From an uncultured Oxalobacter sp. (GTDB lineage: Bacteria > Pseudomonadota > Gammaproteobacteria > Burkholderiales > Burkholderiaceae_D), in assembly GCA_934401755.1 (NCBI GenBank), contig CAKRSU010000019.1, forward strand, positions 1 to 38,600: 38,600 nt of DNA. The letters are read 5' to 3'. Shown in pieces: positions 29,796-37,257 of this stretch. A program made the translations under genes and the position numbers. Each line of letters opens with the position of its first letter. Position 1 is the first letter of the stretch. The notes beneath the pieces were generated by a model. The model ran no database searches, was not told the origin of the DNA, and saw only the letters and a list, made by a program, of their open reading frames with translations.

Positions 29796-30449
29796 ATGCT
29801 GGATGCCTATCACAATATGATTGAAAACCAACTACGAGCGGGAGGAATTCATGCGCCAGAAGTTTTCAATGCATTTGATGCCATAAACCGTCTTGCTTTC
29901 GTTCCCGAATCTTATCGGAACTATGCTTACGCAGACATTCAAATTCCTTTAAAAAATGGGCAACAAATGTTTTTCCCACGGACAGAAGCCGCCATTTTAC
30001 AAGCCGTTTCACCCAAGCAAACTGATATTGTCCTTGAAATTGGTACAGGAACCGGATACTCAGCCGCATTAATGGCGCAGCTTACTCGTTACATTACAAC
30101 GCTAGAAATTATGCCAGAAATGGCAAAGCTTGCTCAGCAAACATTAAAACAGCAAAATATTCATAACGTCCATGTTATCTGTACTGATGCATTCTCTTGG
30201 GATATTTCGCAAATCAGTAAACAACCCGATATTATTATTTTCTCAGGAGCAACTCCCTCCATTCCTTCCCCATTCTATGAGATACTGGCAATTCATGGAA
30301 GAATGGTTGTGTTTCATCAGCTATCATCAGTATTGGTACAAGTGCAACTGATTCAAAAAACAGCCGAACATACTTGGCAAACACAAACACTGTTTGAGAC
30401 AAATGTCATTTCCCTTGTCTACCCAAATCAAAGTCGATTTATCTTTTAA
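29796..30449 (+). CDS. pcm: Protein-L-isoaspartate O-methyltransferase-like protein
   Basis: 217-aa SAM-dependent methyltransferase of the PCMT family. SAM motif I is VLEIGTGTGYSAALMAQL (~residue 78). The segment before it, LKNGQQMFFPRTEA, aligns with the canonical G-Q-T-I-S-Q-P loop but has MFF in place of TIS, so the usual catalytic Ser is absent. It may have another substrate or be a regulator; this divergent form sits before tolC in other Burkholderiales (recalled, not checked). AGGA precedes the ATG. tolC follows after 23 bp. Confidence 0.82.
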   Translation: MLDAYHNMIENQLRAGGIHAPEVFNAFDAINRLAFVPESYRNYAYADIQIPLKNGQQMFFPRTEAAILQAVSPKQTDIVLEIGTGTGYSAALMAQLTRYITTLEIMPEMAKLAQQTLKQQNIHNVHVICTDAFSWDISQISKQPDIIIFSGATPSIPSPFYEILAIHGRMVVFHQLSSVLVQVQLIQKTAEHTWQTQTLFETNVISLVYPNQSRFIF

Positions 30450-30472
30450 TCAATAAGATGGAGAGCGAAAAC

Positions 30473-31777
30473 ATGCAACACCGTACAACCATTTCACTGA
30501 TCGTCGGATGCCTGTTATCGACAGCAGTTTCTGCGACAGATCTTATGGATATCTATATGGAAGCCCTAGCAAACGATCCACAATATGCCAGTGCTCGTTT
30601 TGCAAACACCGCCGGACAAGAAAAAACCAAGCAAGGTCTCTCCAAATTATTACCAAATCTTAATGCATCTGGCGGATATAATCGAAATTATTTGGGTAAT
30701 ACCGATTATTCTGAAAACAAATACGCTATCACTTTAACGCAACCTCTTTTTAATGTTGCCGCCTATCAAAATTATGAACGCAGTAAATTAGAAACGGCTT
30801 TAAGTGATGCTAAATTTACTGAAGCCAAGCAAGACCTAATCATTCGGGTTGCCGATGCTTATTTTGCCGTTCTAACTGCACAAGATATTTTGGCCTTTTC
30901 TGAAATTCAAAAAGAAACGGTATCTCGTCAGTTAGCTCTGGCAAGACGCAATTTTGAAGTTGGAAATACGACCATTACTGATACCCATGAAGCGGTTGCT
31001 CGCTATAACTTAGCAGAAGCCGAAGAAATTGCTGCAACGAATAATCTTGAAGTCAGTAAAACTGCATTAGAAGAAATTATCGGGCATCCTCCTGGCATTT
31101 TAGATGCGTTACGCGATCATGTTTTACTAACAATGCCTGAACCTGCTGTGATTACTGATTGGATAACTTCTGCAGAACAAGGCAATTCTAAAGTTGTTCA
31201 ATCTCAAATTTCCTATGAAATGGCAAAACGGCAAACCTCTATCAATAAAGCAGCACATGCGCCTACCGTAGATCTTGTTGCCTCTTATAATCATAGCAAT
31301 CATGACCAATATACATTAGATGCCAAGCGAGGATTAACCACTTTTAATGATTCCAAAATGATTGGTATTCAATGGAATATTCCACTATTTTCGGGATTTG
31401 AAACATCAAGTAAAGTTAATGAAGCCATTTCGCTTGAGGAAAAATCCCATAGTGATCTAGATGCCGCAAAACGCAATGCGATCCAGCAAACACGTCAGTA
31501 TTTTCTTAATGTCAGTAGTGGTTTATCACAAGTTCGCGCATTAGAATCAGCAGAAACAGCAAGCCTTTCATCATTAGAATCAAATAAACTAGGTTATAAA
31601 GTTGGCGTTCGTATCAACATTGACGTATTAAATGCGGAACAGCAACTTTATGAAACGCGCAAAAACCTTACCAAAGCGCGCAACGATACCATTATGTATG
31701 GGCTTCGACTAAAACGTGCAGCAGGTACACTAACGGAAGATGATTTGCGTAGTGTTAATCTTCTTTTGAAGAAATAA
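30473..31777 (+). CDS. tolC: TolC-family outer-membrane channel
   Basis: 434-aa type I secretion / efflux outer-membrane factor. The signal peptide ends SLIVGCLLSTAVSA before TDLMDIYMEALANDPQY, the classical TolC start. Two repeats with coiled helices are visible, and VADAYFAVLTAQDIL and the late GVRINIDVLNAEQQLYETRKNLTKARND are family hallmarks. An in-frame ATG lies at 30458, but GGAGAG at 30460-30465 is placed for ATG 30473. It serves general efflux or type I secretion, and is distinct from the NodT-type channel gene 0.7 kb upstream. Confidence 0.94.
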   Translation: MQHRTTISLIVGCLLSTAVSATDLMDIYMEALANDPQYASARFANTAGQEKTKQGLSKLLPNLNASGGYNRNYLGNTDYSENKYAITLTQPLFNVAAYQNYERSKLETALSDAKFTEAKQDLIIRVADAYFAVLTAQDILAFSEIQKETVSRQLALARRNFEVGNTTITDTHEAVARYNLAEAEEIAATNNLEVSKTALEEIIGHPPGILDALRDHVLLTMPEPAVITDWITSAEQGNSKVVQSQISYEMAKRQTSINKAAHAPTVDLVASYNHSNHDQYTLDAKRGLTTFNDSKMIGIQWNIPLFSGFETSSKVNEAISLEEKSHSDLDAAKRNAIQQTRQYFLNVSSGLSQVRALESAETASLSSLESNKLGYKVGVRINIDVLNAEQQLYETRKNLTKARNDTIMYGLRLKRAAGTLTEDDLRSVNLLLKK

Positions 31778-31780
31778 CAC

Positions 31781-31808
31781 TTGCTTTTTTTAGTATTATT
31801 TGTATAAT
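31781..31808 (+). promoter_or_regulatory. Promoter of tRNA-His
   Basis: TTGCTT (31781-31786), 16-bp spacer, TATAAT (31803-31808). The expected start is near 31815, about 22 bases before the mature tRNA. Confidence 0.65.
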
Positions 31809-31836
31809 TTTATGCTCTACGATATTTGTTATCGAT

Positions 31837-31913
31837 GGTGGGAGTAGCTCAGTTGGTAGAGTCCCGGATTGTGATTCCGGTTGTCGTGGGTTCGAGCCCC
31901 ATCTTCCACCCCA
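31837..31913 (+). tRNA. tRNA-His (anticodon GTG)
   Basis: Acceptor arm GTGGGAG (31838-31844) pairs with CTTCCAC (31903-31909). The extra G-1 characteristic of tRNA-His is encoded at 31837 opposite C73 (31910), and CCA is encoded (31911-31913). The D arm contains AGCTCAGTTGGTAGAG, the anticodon stem CCGGA/TCCGG holds loop TTGTGAT with GTG at 31871-31873, and the T arm has GGTTCGAGCC. Its 3' side borders the accessory region, so it is a possible integration site, although no second copy of its 3' end is visible in the window. Confidence 0.97.
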
Positions 31914-32023
31914 AAAATTTTTCAACGCAAGTTTTCATTTAAAGACGAAACAAGATCTGATTTCTTTCTATTAAATTAGAATAGGGTTAATTATTAAAAG
32001 ACATTCTCATTCGACAATTTTTT

Positions 32024-32223
32024 GGCTCTGCGTCAAAAAGAGGGGAAATTGACTCAATTCAATCAATAATCCATCAGAAATTCTAAAACAGCATTTATTA
32101 ATGACCATAGAGTGCACACAATATTAAGCGGTAATTTTCAAAATTTTTAAAACCATACGCTTCTCTTTGAATGAGTTTCATTTGTGATTAATGTTCTTCT
32201 GTGATGCTATTATTGAATGGAAA
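32024..32223 (-). pseudogene. Remnant of an ISL3-type insertion sequence (transposase C-terminus and terminal repeat)
   Basis: On the minus strand, 32223-32098 reads FPFNNSITEEH, stop, SQMKLIQREAYGFKNFENYR and ends at TAA (32098-32100). This is the C-terminal signature of ISL3-family transposases (N-G-I-x-E-G-x-N-x-x-I-K-L-I-x-R-x-A-Y-G-F-x-N-F-x-N-F/Y-R). An in-frame TAA at 32188-32190 and another stop at 32224-32226 break the frame, and nothing recognisable continues to the right, so the copy is dead and truncated. The outer end at 32024-32049 (GGCTCTGCGTCAAAAAG...) matches the IS end at 38497 at 24 of 26 positions. Confidence 0.75.
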
Positions 32224-32412
32224 TCATAGATCCTATTGACCATACGTACAACATAATATTGTTTTTAAAAAAGATAGAAAATGGGACTCGCTTAAACTAA
32301 CTATCTGGATAAATTGTGAATAAATTAATACGATTTTGTTGTCATTGGTTATTGATAGTGTATATTCCTATAGTTTAATATCTATATATGAGGTTGATAT
32401 AAGGATTTTTGC

Positions 32413-32763
32413 ATGAATAAGGAGCGAAATGGACCTAGCTCTGTAATTATTAAAGTTAGTATTGTTCAAACTGTTAACAAGTGTCTTCCTCATGCTATTT
32501 GGGCTGCATGTATATATTTCTGTGTAAATAGTACATCTCATGCGTTTGCTGGGAGGACAACTTTTGCAAATGTTATTGCAGCATTTTCAATTGCGGTTGA
32601 TACAGGTTGTTCTGTTTGGCATATTGCTCTAACGACTGTACTTTGTGTTGCACTTGTCATTGGTATTTTTGCCCATAGACGTATAGTTTCTAGTTTAAAA
32701 GATAAAAACGAAAAATATAAAAAAATATTAGAAGATAAAAATATAACTATTACTAAAATTTAA
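32413..32763 (+). CDS. Small membrane protein of unknown function
   Basis: 116 aa. The N-terminus is basic, then a hydrophobic segment (HAIWAACIYFCVNSTSHAFA) ending in A-F-A that could be a signal peptide, a moderately hydrophobic middle (TFANVIAAFSIAV), and a clear membrane helix (IALTTVLCVALVIGIFAHRR) followed by a charged Lys/Glu-rich tail of ~25 residues. The outline (signal, A-x-A, two hydrophobic stretches) is reminiscent of VirB2/TrbC-type pilins but no diagnostic motif is seen, so no function is given. AAGGA lies before the ATG. Base composition is AT-rich with codon use unlike the housekeeping genes, suggesting transfer. The next gene follows after 11 bp. Confidence 0.65.
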   Translation: MNKERNGPSSVIIKVSIVQTVNKCLPHAIWAACIYFCVNSTSHAFAGRTTFANVIAAFSIAVDTGCSVWHIALTTVLCVALVIGIFAHRRIVSSLKDKNEKYKKILEDKNITITKI

Positions 32764-32774
32764 GAGAGATAAAA

Positions 32775-33302
32775 ATGGGCGTTCATGAGTATATTTCTAT
32801 ATTGTCTGAGTTAGCCTGTTTCACACTTTTTTTATGGGTTGTTCTTTTTTTCTGGAACTGGCTTGCTGTTGAAATAACATCAAATTACCTTTTGAATAAG
32901 CAAAACGAATTGTTTGATAGTGCTTTGCATGGTGAAATTGATTTCTCAGATGAAAACTATAAATTTGTTTATGGTTTCATTGGATGGCAACTTGATTACA
33001 TAAAACATGCAAGTTTGTTAAGTTATGTAATGACTGCTTTTATTTCGAGAAATAATAAACCAGATACCAATTTCAGATCAATTCTTAAAAGAGTCTATGA
33101 AGACAAAAGGGTTTCTAATATATTAATTAAAAGTATCGAAGCAGGCATCAATGTGATGTTTTTGAAGTCTCCAGTATCTTTCATATGTTTGCTTATTTTT
33201 TCTGTTTGGTCTTTCATCAGAAGAAATAAAAAGAATAATCCTTTGTCAAAAATAGAGAAAAACTATTGTTCTGTATATGACGAAAGTGAACGTACTGCTT
33301 AA
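32775..33302 (+). CDS. Membrane protein of unknown function
   Basis: 175 aa. One strong N-terminal membrane segment (ACFTLFLWVVLFFWNWLAV, ~15-33) and a second near the C-terminus (SPVSFICLLIFSVWSFI, ~137-153) ending in RRNKKNN. Between them is a ~100-residue polar part containing LFDSALHGEIDFSDENYKFVYGFIGWQLDYIKHASLLSYV. I do not recognise a family. GAGAG precedes the ATG; it forms a two-gene unit with the 116-aa protein and converges on hxsC. Composition again differs from the core genes. Confidence 0.65.
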   Translation: MGVHEYISILSELACFTLFLWVVLFFWNWLAVEITSNYLLNKQNELFDSALHGEIDFSDENYKFVYGFIGWQLDYIKHASLLSYVMTAFISRNNKPDTNFRSILKRVYEDKRVSNILIKSIEAGINVMFLKSPVSFICLLIFSVWSFIRRNKKNNPLSKIEKNYCSVYDESERTA

Positions 33303-33322
33303 CATAAAAGTCAGTCTGAATG

Positions 33323-33398
33323 AACGGACTATGGTCCGTTGCAGACCGTTGAAAAAGTCCCCTAAGCAAGAAAAAACCTTTGGGACTTTTGTTTTTAT
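33323..33398. terminator. Two hairpins at the convergent end of the unknown pair and hxsC
   Basis: AACGGAC-tatg-GTCCGTT (33323-33340) is a perfect 7-bp stem. It is followed by AAAAGTCCC (33353-33361) pairing with GGGACTTTT (33382-33390), then GTTTTTATT. The second is a likely terminator in the + direction and has a T run on the minus strand too. The stretch 33400-33595 carries no gene I can recognise. Confidence 0.6.
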
Positions 33399-33595
33399 TG
33401 TTTAATGATGAGCGTTAAGAATCAGAGCCTAAAAAAGTGCCGATTCGCATAAACGCCCTGTAAAAAAATGGATCTCCCTCAAAAAAATACTGTATGCCTT
33501 CTGAAAGGGACTTTAGAACTTGTTTTAGGCGTAAAAAGGGCTTTTATCATCCCGATGGGATAGAACTAAGGCCATTTATATTATAGTCGCACTAT

Positions 33596-34738
33596 TCAAA
33601 TCGCTTTTATCCCAATACTATGACAAGATTCGGAGGATTGAAATAATCCACAACAATTATTCTTTTGAGAACACTCATCACATTGTTCAAGATAAATATT
33701 CTTAAAATCTGAGATGCTTTGCCTAGCATAATTCCAAAGAGACTTTGGCAATACACACAGAGGGAGATTATAGAGTAATGTATTAATTCTATAATAATGT
33801 AGCCTTTGCACTGTTCTCTCCAATATATCAGCATAATTCACAGGATCAATCCAAAGTAAATCCCAGTTCTTTCTGACATACCCCATATGCTCCATTCCCA
33901 TCAAAATAACTGATGAAACAAAAGGAATATTTCTATAGATAAAATCAGCAAGATTTAGCAATTCAGGAATAGTCTGTTTATGCAATACAATCCTGATTTC
34001 AACATTTAATCTATACCTCGCACAGTTGTATAGTCCTTGTATTGTTTGGTCAAAAGCTCCCTTCGTCTGCACAATATAATCATGAGACAAAGCATCGCTT
34101 GAATAGAGTGGAATTGAAATCGAAAAATCTGGATGACAAACCTCAGCAATCTTTTTAGTAAAATCTTCATAAGCAAGAAATCTTGCATTGGAAAGCATAG
34201 TTACCGATGTCTGAGGAAGTTTTTCTTTCAACTTTGCTAACACTTTAAGCAAACCATCTTTCAAAAGCGTAGGTTCTCCTCCACTGATCCCAATATGCTT
34301 AGGTTGATTAGGAATCAAGTTAATAATCTTGAGCAATTCCTCTACCATCTTTTCATTATCTACTGGAAATGCCGGCTGAGAACACATTAAACAATGGCTA
34401 TTACAAGCATTAGTCGCAAATAGTACATTATGAGGCGATTTGGGTCTGTATAACACCCTTAAACTACCCGAACCGGGTTCAGCGACAACGATAGAATTGG
34501 ATTCAATAAAATCAAGAGTTCCAAGATTCTGAATAAATGGTGCTGTTACAGCGACTAATGGTTGTTTCTCAAACAATACAGCTGCATATCCATCAAGAGA
34601 ATCATGAGAAGTATTCTCTCTAATGATTCTAATATATTGCTCTCTGAGAGATGATTCTATATCGCCGAAAGTTACCTTACCAATAATGCGTCGATCATCA
34701 TCGCTAACATCTCCCAAAATTCTTAGTTTGATAACCAT
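33596..34738 (-). CDS. hxsC: His-Xaa-Ser system radical SAM maturase HxsC
   Basis: 380-aa radical SAM enzyme. The [4Fe-4S]-SAM motif is ACNSHCLMC (C112, C116, C119), preceded by NVLFATN, and GISGGEP (150-156) is the SAM-binding GGEP-type motif. Before the core is a ~100-residue N-terminal domain. A compact C-terminal Cys set (C353, C356, C362, C363, C372 in CDECSQKNNCCGLF) could hold an auxiliary cluster. Pairing with a second radical SAM gene, HxsD and an H-x-S repeat protein identifies the HxsC family (TIGRFAM His-Xaa-Ser system, recalled). It overlaps hxsB by 16 bp and is the last gene of the operon. The reaction is not known to me; modification of the HxsA repeat is the expected role. Confidence 0.85.
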   Translation of the reverse strand: MVIKLRILGDVSDDDRRIIGKVTFGDIESSLREQYIRIIRENTSHDSLDGYAAVLFEKQPLVAVTAPFIQNLGTLDFIESNSIVVAEPGSGSLRVLYRPKSPHNVLFATNACNSHCLMCSQPAFPVDNEKMVEELLKIINLIPNQPKHIGISGGEPTLLKDGLLKVLAKLKEKLPQTSVTMLSNARFLAYEDFTKKIAEVCHPDFSISIPLYSSDALSHDYIVQTKGAFDQTIQGLYNCARYRLNVEIRIVLHKQTIPELLNLADFIYRNIPFVSSVILMGMEHMGYVRKNWDLLWIDPVNYADILERTVQRLHYYRINTLLYNLPLCVLPKSLWNYARQSISDFKNIYLEQCDECSQKNNCCGLFQSSESCHSIGIKAI

Positions 34739-36240
34739 GTTGGTTCAGACAGTCTCATACAATTAACAGATTCACGATTTATCCATGCCCAAAAAATCCG
34801 TTCATTATCTGGATTCTCTTCTAAAAGCAAATCAATAATATGACCGATCATTCCTCGATTTTTTTTACAGAATCCACTGGTCGGCCTATGTCCTACAAAA
34901 TCATGTTGTGTCGTAAAATTTCGAATAGGATCCGCCCCACAATATGACTGATAAACACAATCAGAACACCCTATCAAAGATTCATTACACGATGCTAATG
35001 CAATCTTTTGCATTACATCACCCAAGAATATCTCATCGAAAGTATTTTCAAAAACATTTCCTAACTTAAACGTTTGATATCCCATTTCAGCAAGCATTCT
35101 TGCCTCATCAGAAGCATAAACATTACCATCGTAGTTATAAAGTGCAACGCCAAAGCCAGCTCCACAAGGCGATTGCAAATCAACGAATCCAATTGGCCAT
35201 GGAGTCAGGATTTTTTTCAGAACCAATGACGCATAAGCTTCAGAGAATGTAATTCCGTTTCTATTTAATTTCAAAACATATGCTAAAAGTTTTTTGTAAA
35301 AATTAAGAAATTCTTCAGATGAATAACCAATAGTAGCTCGAGTCTTTACCGCATAGCCATATGGATTCAAATCCCTCACAAATATTGATTTCATATTCAT
35401 ATTAATATATTCATCGACAATTTCTTTGGGATATTGAAGACTCCTCCGAGTAGTTGTCATTAAACAGTTAACCGCATCATAACAAAGAGCTTCCTGTACT
35501 CTTCTGATATTACGAGTTACTACTGAATAACTGCTCTGACCATTCATTGGTCTATTCCTATCATGCAAGAACTGTGGCCCGTCTAATGATGTGGAAATTT
35601 GAATATTATGTTCTTTGAAAAATTCAAGATGAAAATCTTCCAATAAGATAAGATTTGTACAAATAACATATTCTATGTGCTTTCCAATAGAGGCATTTTT
35701 TTGTTTGGAATATAAAACTCCTTCTTTCACCATATCAAAGTTTAAAAGAGGTTCCCCTCCTTGAAACTCCATAGTTACCGAGTGGGAAGGATTTGCAAGC
35801 ATTAAATCCACAGATCTATGCATAGTCTCAATAGACATATCAAATTTAGTAGTTGCACAGGAATTTTGTCTGGTAACTTGGCAATACTGACAGGATTGGT
35901 TACATCTCAGCGTTGGAACAAAGATATGCAACTTCGTAAAACCGTCTAGAAATGCTTTCTTTGTTCTATACTTAGAAGCTAAGATATCAAATAAAGCAGA
36001 AGAATTTCTATCAGAAAGAAAATGTTTAGCCTTTAATTGCTTGTAGATTTCTTCAGTTGGTAAAAGATCATGTATCACAAATTTTCTTAATTGTTCTTGA
36101 CTTAGAAGAAGATATTCACCAATTTCATTTACCAACAAATAATTTCCATCAGACCTTCTATCAAATTTGAATGGTAATAACGAATACTCATAGAATGATG
36201 TCTGATATTTTTCCTTCGGATAAAAATTTATGTCTACCAT
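34723..36240 (-). CDS. hxsB: His-Xaa-Ser system radical SAM maturase HxsB
   Basis: 505-aa radical SAM enzyme. N-terminal ~100 residues (PFKFDRRSDGNYLLVNEIGEYLLLS) look like a peptide-recognition part. The cluster motif is RCNQSCQYC (C113, C117, C120); EFQGGEPLLN (159-167) follows. The C-terminal half carries a SPASM-type cysteine series: C359, C418, C425, C428, C434, C458, suited to auxiliary iron-sulfur clusters as in peptide-modifying maturases. The start at 36240 overlaps the HxsD-like gene by 7 bp. Together with HxsC it forms the paired maturases of the Hxs system; target residues in HxsA are presumably the His/Ser triplets (inference). Confidence 0.87.
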   Translation of the reverse strand: MVDINFYPKEKYQTSFYEYSLLPFKFDRRSDGNYLLVNEIGEYLLLSQEQLRKFVIHDLLPTEEIYKQLKAKHFLSDRNSSALFDILASKYRTKKAFLDGFTKLHIFVPTLRCNQSCQYCQVTRQNSCATTKFDMSIETMHRSVDLMLANPSHSVTMEFQGGEPLLNFDMVKEGVLYSKQKNASIGKHIEYVICTNLILLEDFHLEFFKEHNIQISTSLDGPQFLHDRNRPMNGQSSYSVVTRNIRRVQEALCYDAVNCLMTTTRRSLQYPKEIVDEYINMNMKSIFVRDLNPYGYAVKTRATIGYSSEEFLNFYKKLLAYVLKLNRNGITFSEAYASLVLKKILTPWPIGFVDLQSPCGAGFGVALYNYDGNVYASDEARMLAEMGYQTFKLGNVFENTFDEIFLGDVMQKIALASCNESLIGCSDCVYQSYCGADPIRNFTTQHDFVGHRPTSGFCKKNRGMIGHIIDLLLEENPDNERIFWAWINRESVNCMRLSEPTWLSN

Positions 36241-36479
36241 GGCTCATTCAAATTCTCAAGTTTTTGCTGACAACTTAAATCTAAAAAATAATTCCAAAAT
36301 TCAAGAGCAATTTCTTTTGCATAACGCTGATATTCATGATGTACCGAAACAGATACAGAAATCATTGTTTCTGACAAATATTCAGTGGAAATGGAACAAT
36401 ACGGATAAAAAGCATATATAGAGGCATTCAAAGCATCTGAAGTGTAAATTAAATTATTAATATGCCTTATAAATATCAT
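36234..36479 (-). CDS. HxsD-like small protein (possible second HxsD)
   Basis: 81 aa, between hxsD (5 bp upstream) and hxsB (7-bp overlap), so part of the operon. I do not recognise it outright, but it aligns by eye with the neighbouring HxsD over ~70 residues: A-I/L-x4-Y-x-F near the start (ALNASIYAF against AILKTAYWF), then after 36 versus 38 residues E-F-x-N-x-x-L-D-x4-Q (EFWNYFLDLSCQQ against EFSNRLLDQELRQ). It ends right after this helix, whereas HxsD goes on for ~45 residues. It may be a truncated duplicate or a distinct partner subunit. Tight spacing argues that it is translated; the ribosome site is weak (TTAGG next to the ATG). Confidence 0.6.
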   Translation of the reverse strand: MIFIRHINNLIYTSDALNASIYAFYPYCSISTEYLSETMISVSVSVHHEYQRYAKEIALEFWNYFLDLSCQQKLENLNEPW

Positions 36480-36484
36480 CCTAA

Positions 36485-36916
36485 TTAACCTATTTTTATA
36501 TCATCTTGAATATAACTTTGTGAACTAATAGGTCGACTTTCTTCTAAAGAAACTACTCCAGTAGGCAATGGAAGCTTTGCCTCAAAGAATGCTTTCTTGA
36601 CCAAAACGTTACGAACCTCACTAGTCTCTGCAATAACTCTTTGGCGAAGCTCTTGATCAAGCAATCGATTTGAAAACTCACCACATGCCGTCAGAAAAAA
36701 GTTTTTAACATCATCATTTTTAGGTCTTATTTCAACATTGAGAAATGAAGAATTTTCATTCTTAGAAAAAAAGAGAAAATATCGGTCAGTAAACCAATAT
36801 GCTGTTTTGAGAATCGCTGTCTGAGAAAACAAATTAATATCTATACTCAATCGAGCATAGATACCATACTCGTCCCTACCACTTTGGCTTAATATTGAAT
36901 CGTTCACGTCTGACAT
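36485..36916 (-). CDS. hxsD: His-Xaa-Ser system protein HxsD
   Basis: 143 aa. Small protein of the Hxs cluster with the characteristic helix FSNRLLDQELRQRVIAETSEVRNVLVKKAF (residues ~80-110) after a short strand-rich N-terminus (SIDINLFSQTAILKTAYWF). No catalytic motif is visible. By analogy with other peptide-maturation operons it may present the precursor to the maturases; that is inference. It starts 3 bp after the hxsA stop and has no ribosome site of its own, suggesting coupling to hxsA translation. Confidence 0.8.
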   Translation of the reverse strand: MSDVNDSILSQSGRDEYGIYARLSIDINLFSQTAILKTAYWFTDRYFLFFSKNENSSFLNVEIRPKNDDVKNFFLTACGEFSNRLLDQELRQRVIAETSEVRNVLVKKAFFEAKLPLPTGVVSLEESRPISSQSYIQDDIKIG

Positions 36917-36919
36917 TGA

Positions 36920-37198
36920 TTAATATCGACTTGAATAATGGGAATGATGCGATGAATGAGAACTATGAGACATATGTGAACTATGATAGGGGACAGAGGG
37001 AGAAACAATTGATGCTGTCAGCAATAAAGAACTTGATGCTATATCTGAGCTCGTTTCAAATGTATCAGGCAAAGTCGCGGCTTGTACAGAAACCGCAGTA
37101 CCAACTACAAGAGACAATCCTGTAACAATCTTTGCAATAGTTTTAATACCTGAGAATTCTGACTGATCTTTTTTCTCAATTTTAGGAAGTTTAATCAT
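36920..37198 (-). CDS. hxsA: His-Xaa-Ser repeat precursor protein HxsA
   Basis: 92-aa candidate substrate of the cluster. Residues 1-19 are polar with KLPKIEKK; 20-40 form a hydrophobic segment ending VQA before ATLPD, a likely Sec signal peptide with an unusually long polar front. Residues 42-71 are Ser/Thr-rich, and residues 72-89 are six perfectly tandem H-x-S triplets, followed by the C-terminal Ser-Arg-Tyr. This is the defining feature of HxsA. The repeat is encoded at 36932-36985. AAGGAG at 37204-37209 (complement) and a good promoter precede it. First gene of the operon hxsA-hxsD-HxsD-like-hxsB-hxsC. Confidence 0.85.
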   Translation of the reverse strand: MIKLPKIEKKDQSEFSGIKTIAKIVTGLSLVVGTAVSVQAATLPDTFETSSDIASSSLLLTASIVSPSVPYHSSHMSHSSHSSHHSHYSSRY

Positions 37199-37228
37199 AG
37201 AATCTCCTTATCCTTACGTCCAATATAG

Positions 37229-37257
37229 ATACTATTTGAATGTAATAATAAAGTCAA
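37229..37257 (-). promoter_or_regulatory. Promoter of the hxs operon
   Basis: On the minus strand TTGACT (37257-37252), 17-bp spacer, TAGTAT (37234-37229), expected start near 37222, ribosome site at 37209-37204. A perfect 10-bp palindrome TAGTATACTA (37274-37283) lies 16 bp upstream of the -35 and could be an activator or repressor site. Confidence 0.6.

Noticed and set aside
31837..31913. tRNA-His as a proven attachment site
   Set aside because: No integrase gene and no repeated tRNA 3' end is visible within the window.
32413..32763. VirB2/TrbC conjugative pilin
   Set aside because: Only the general outline fits; no other conjugation gene is present in the window.
33423..33440. Second terminal repeat of the left IS
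   Set aside because: Only GGCTCTG (7 bp) is shared on the opposite strand; too short to support an IS boundary.
36230..36421. 63-codon plus-strand frame opposite the HxsD-like gene
   Set aside because: Antisense to the operon, no ribosome site; the minus-strand frame has HxsD similarity and tight operon spacing.
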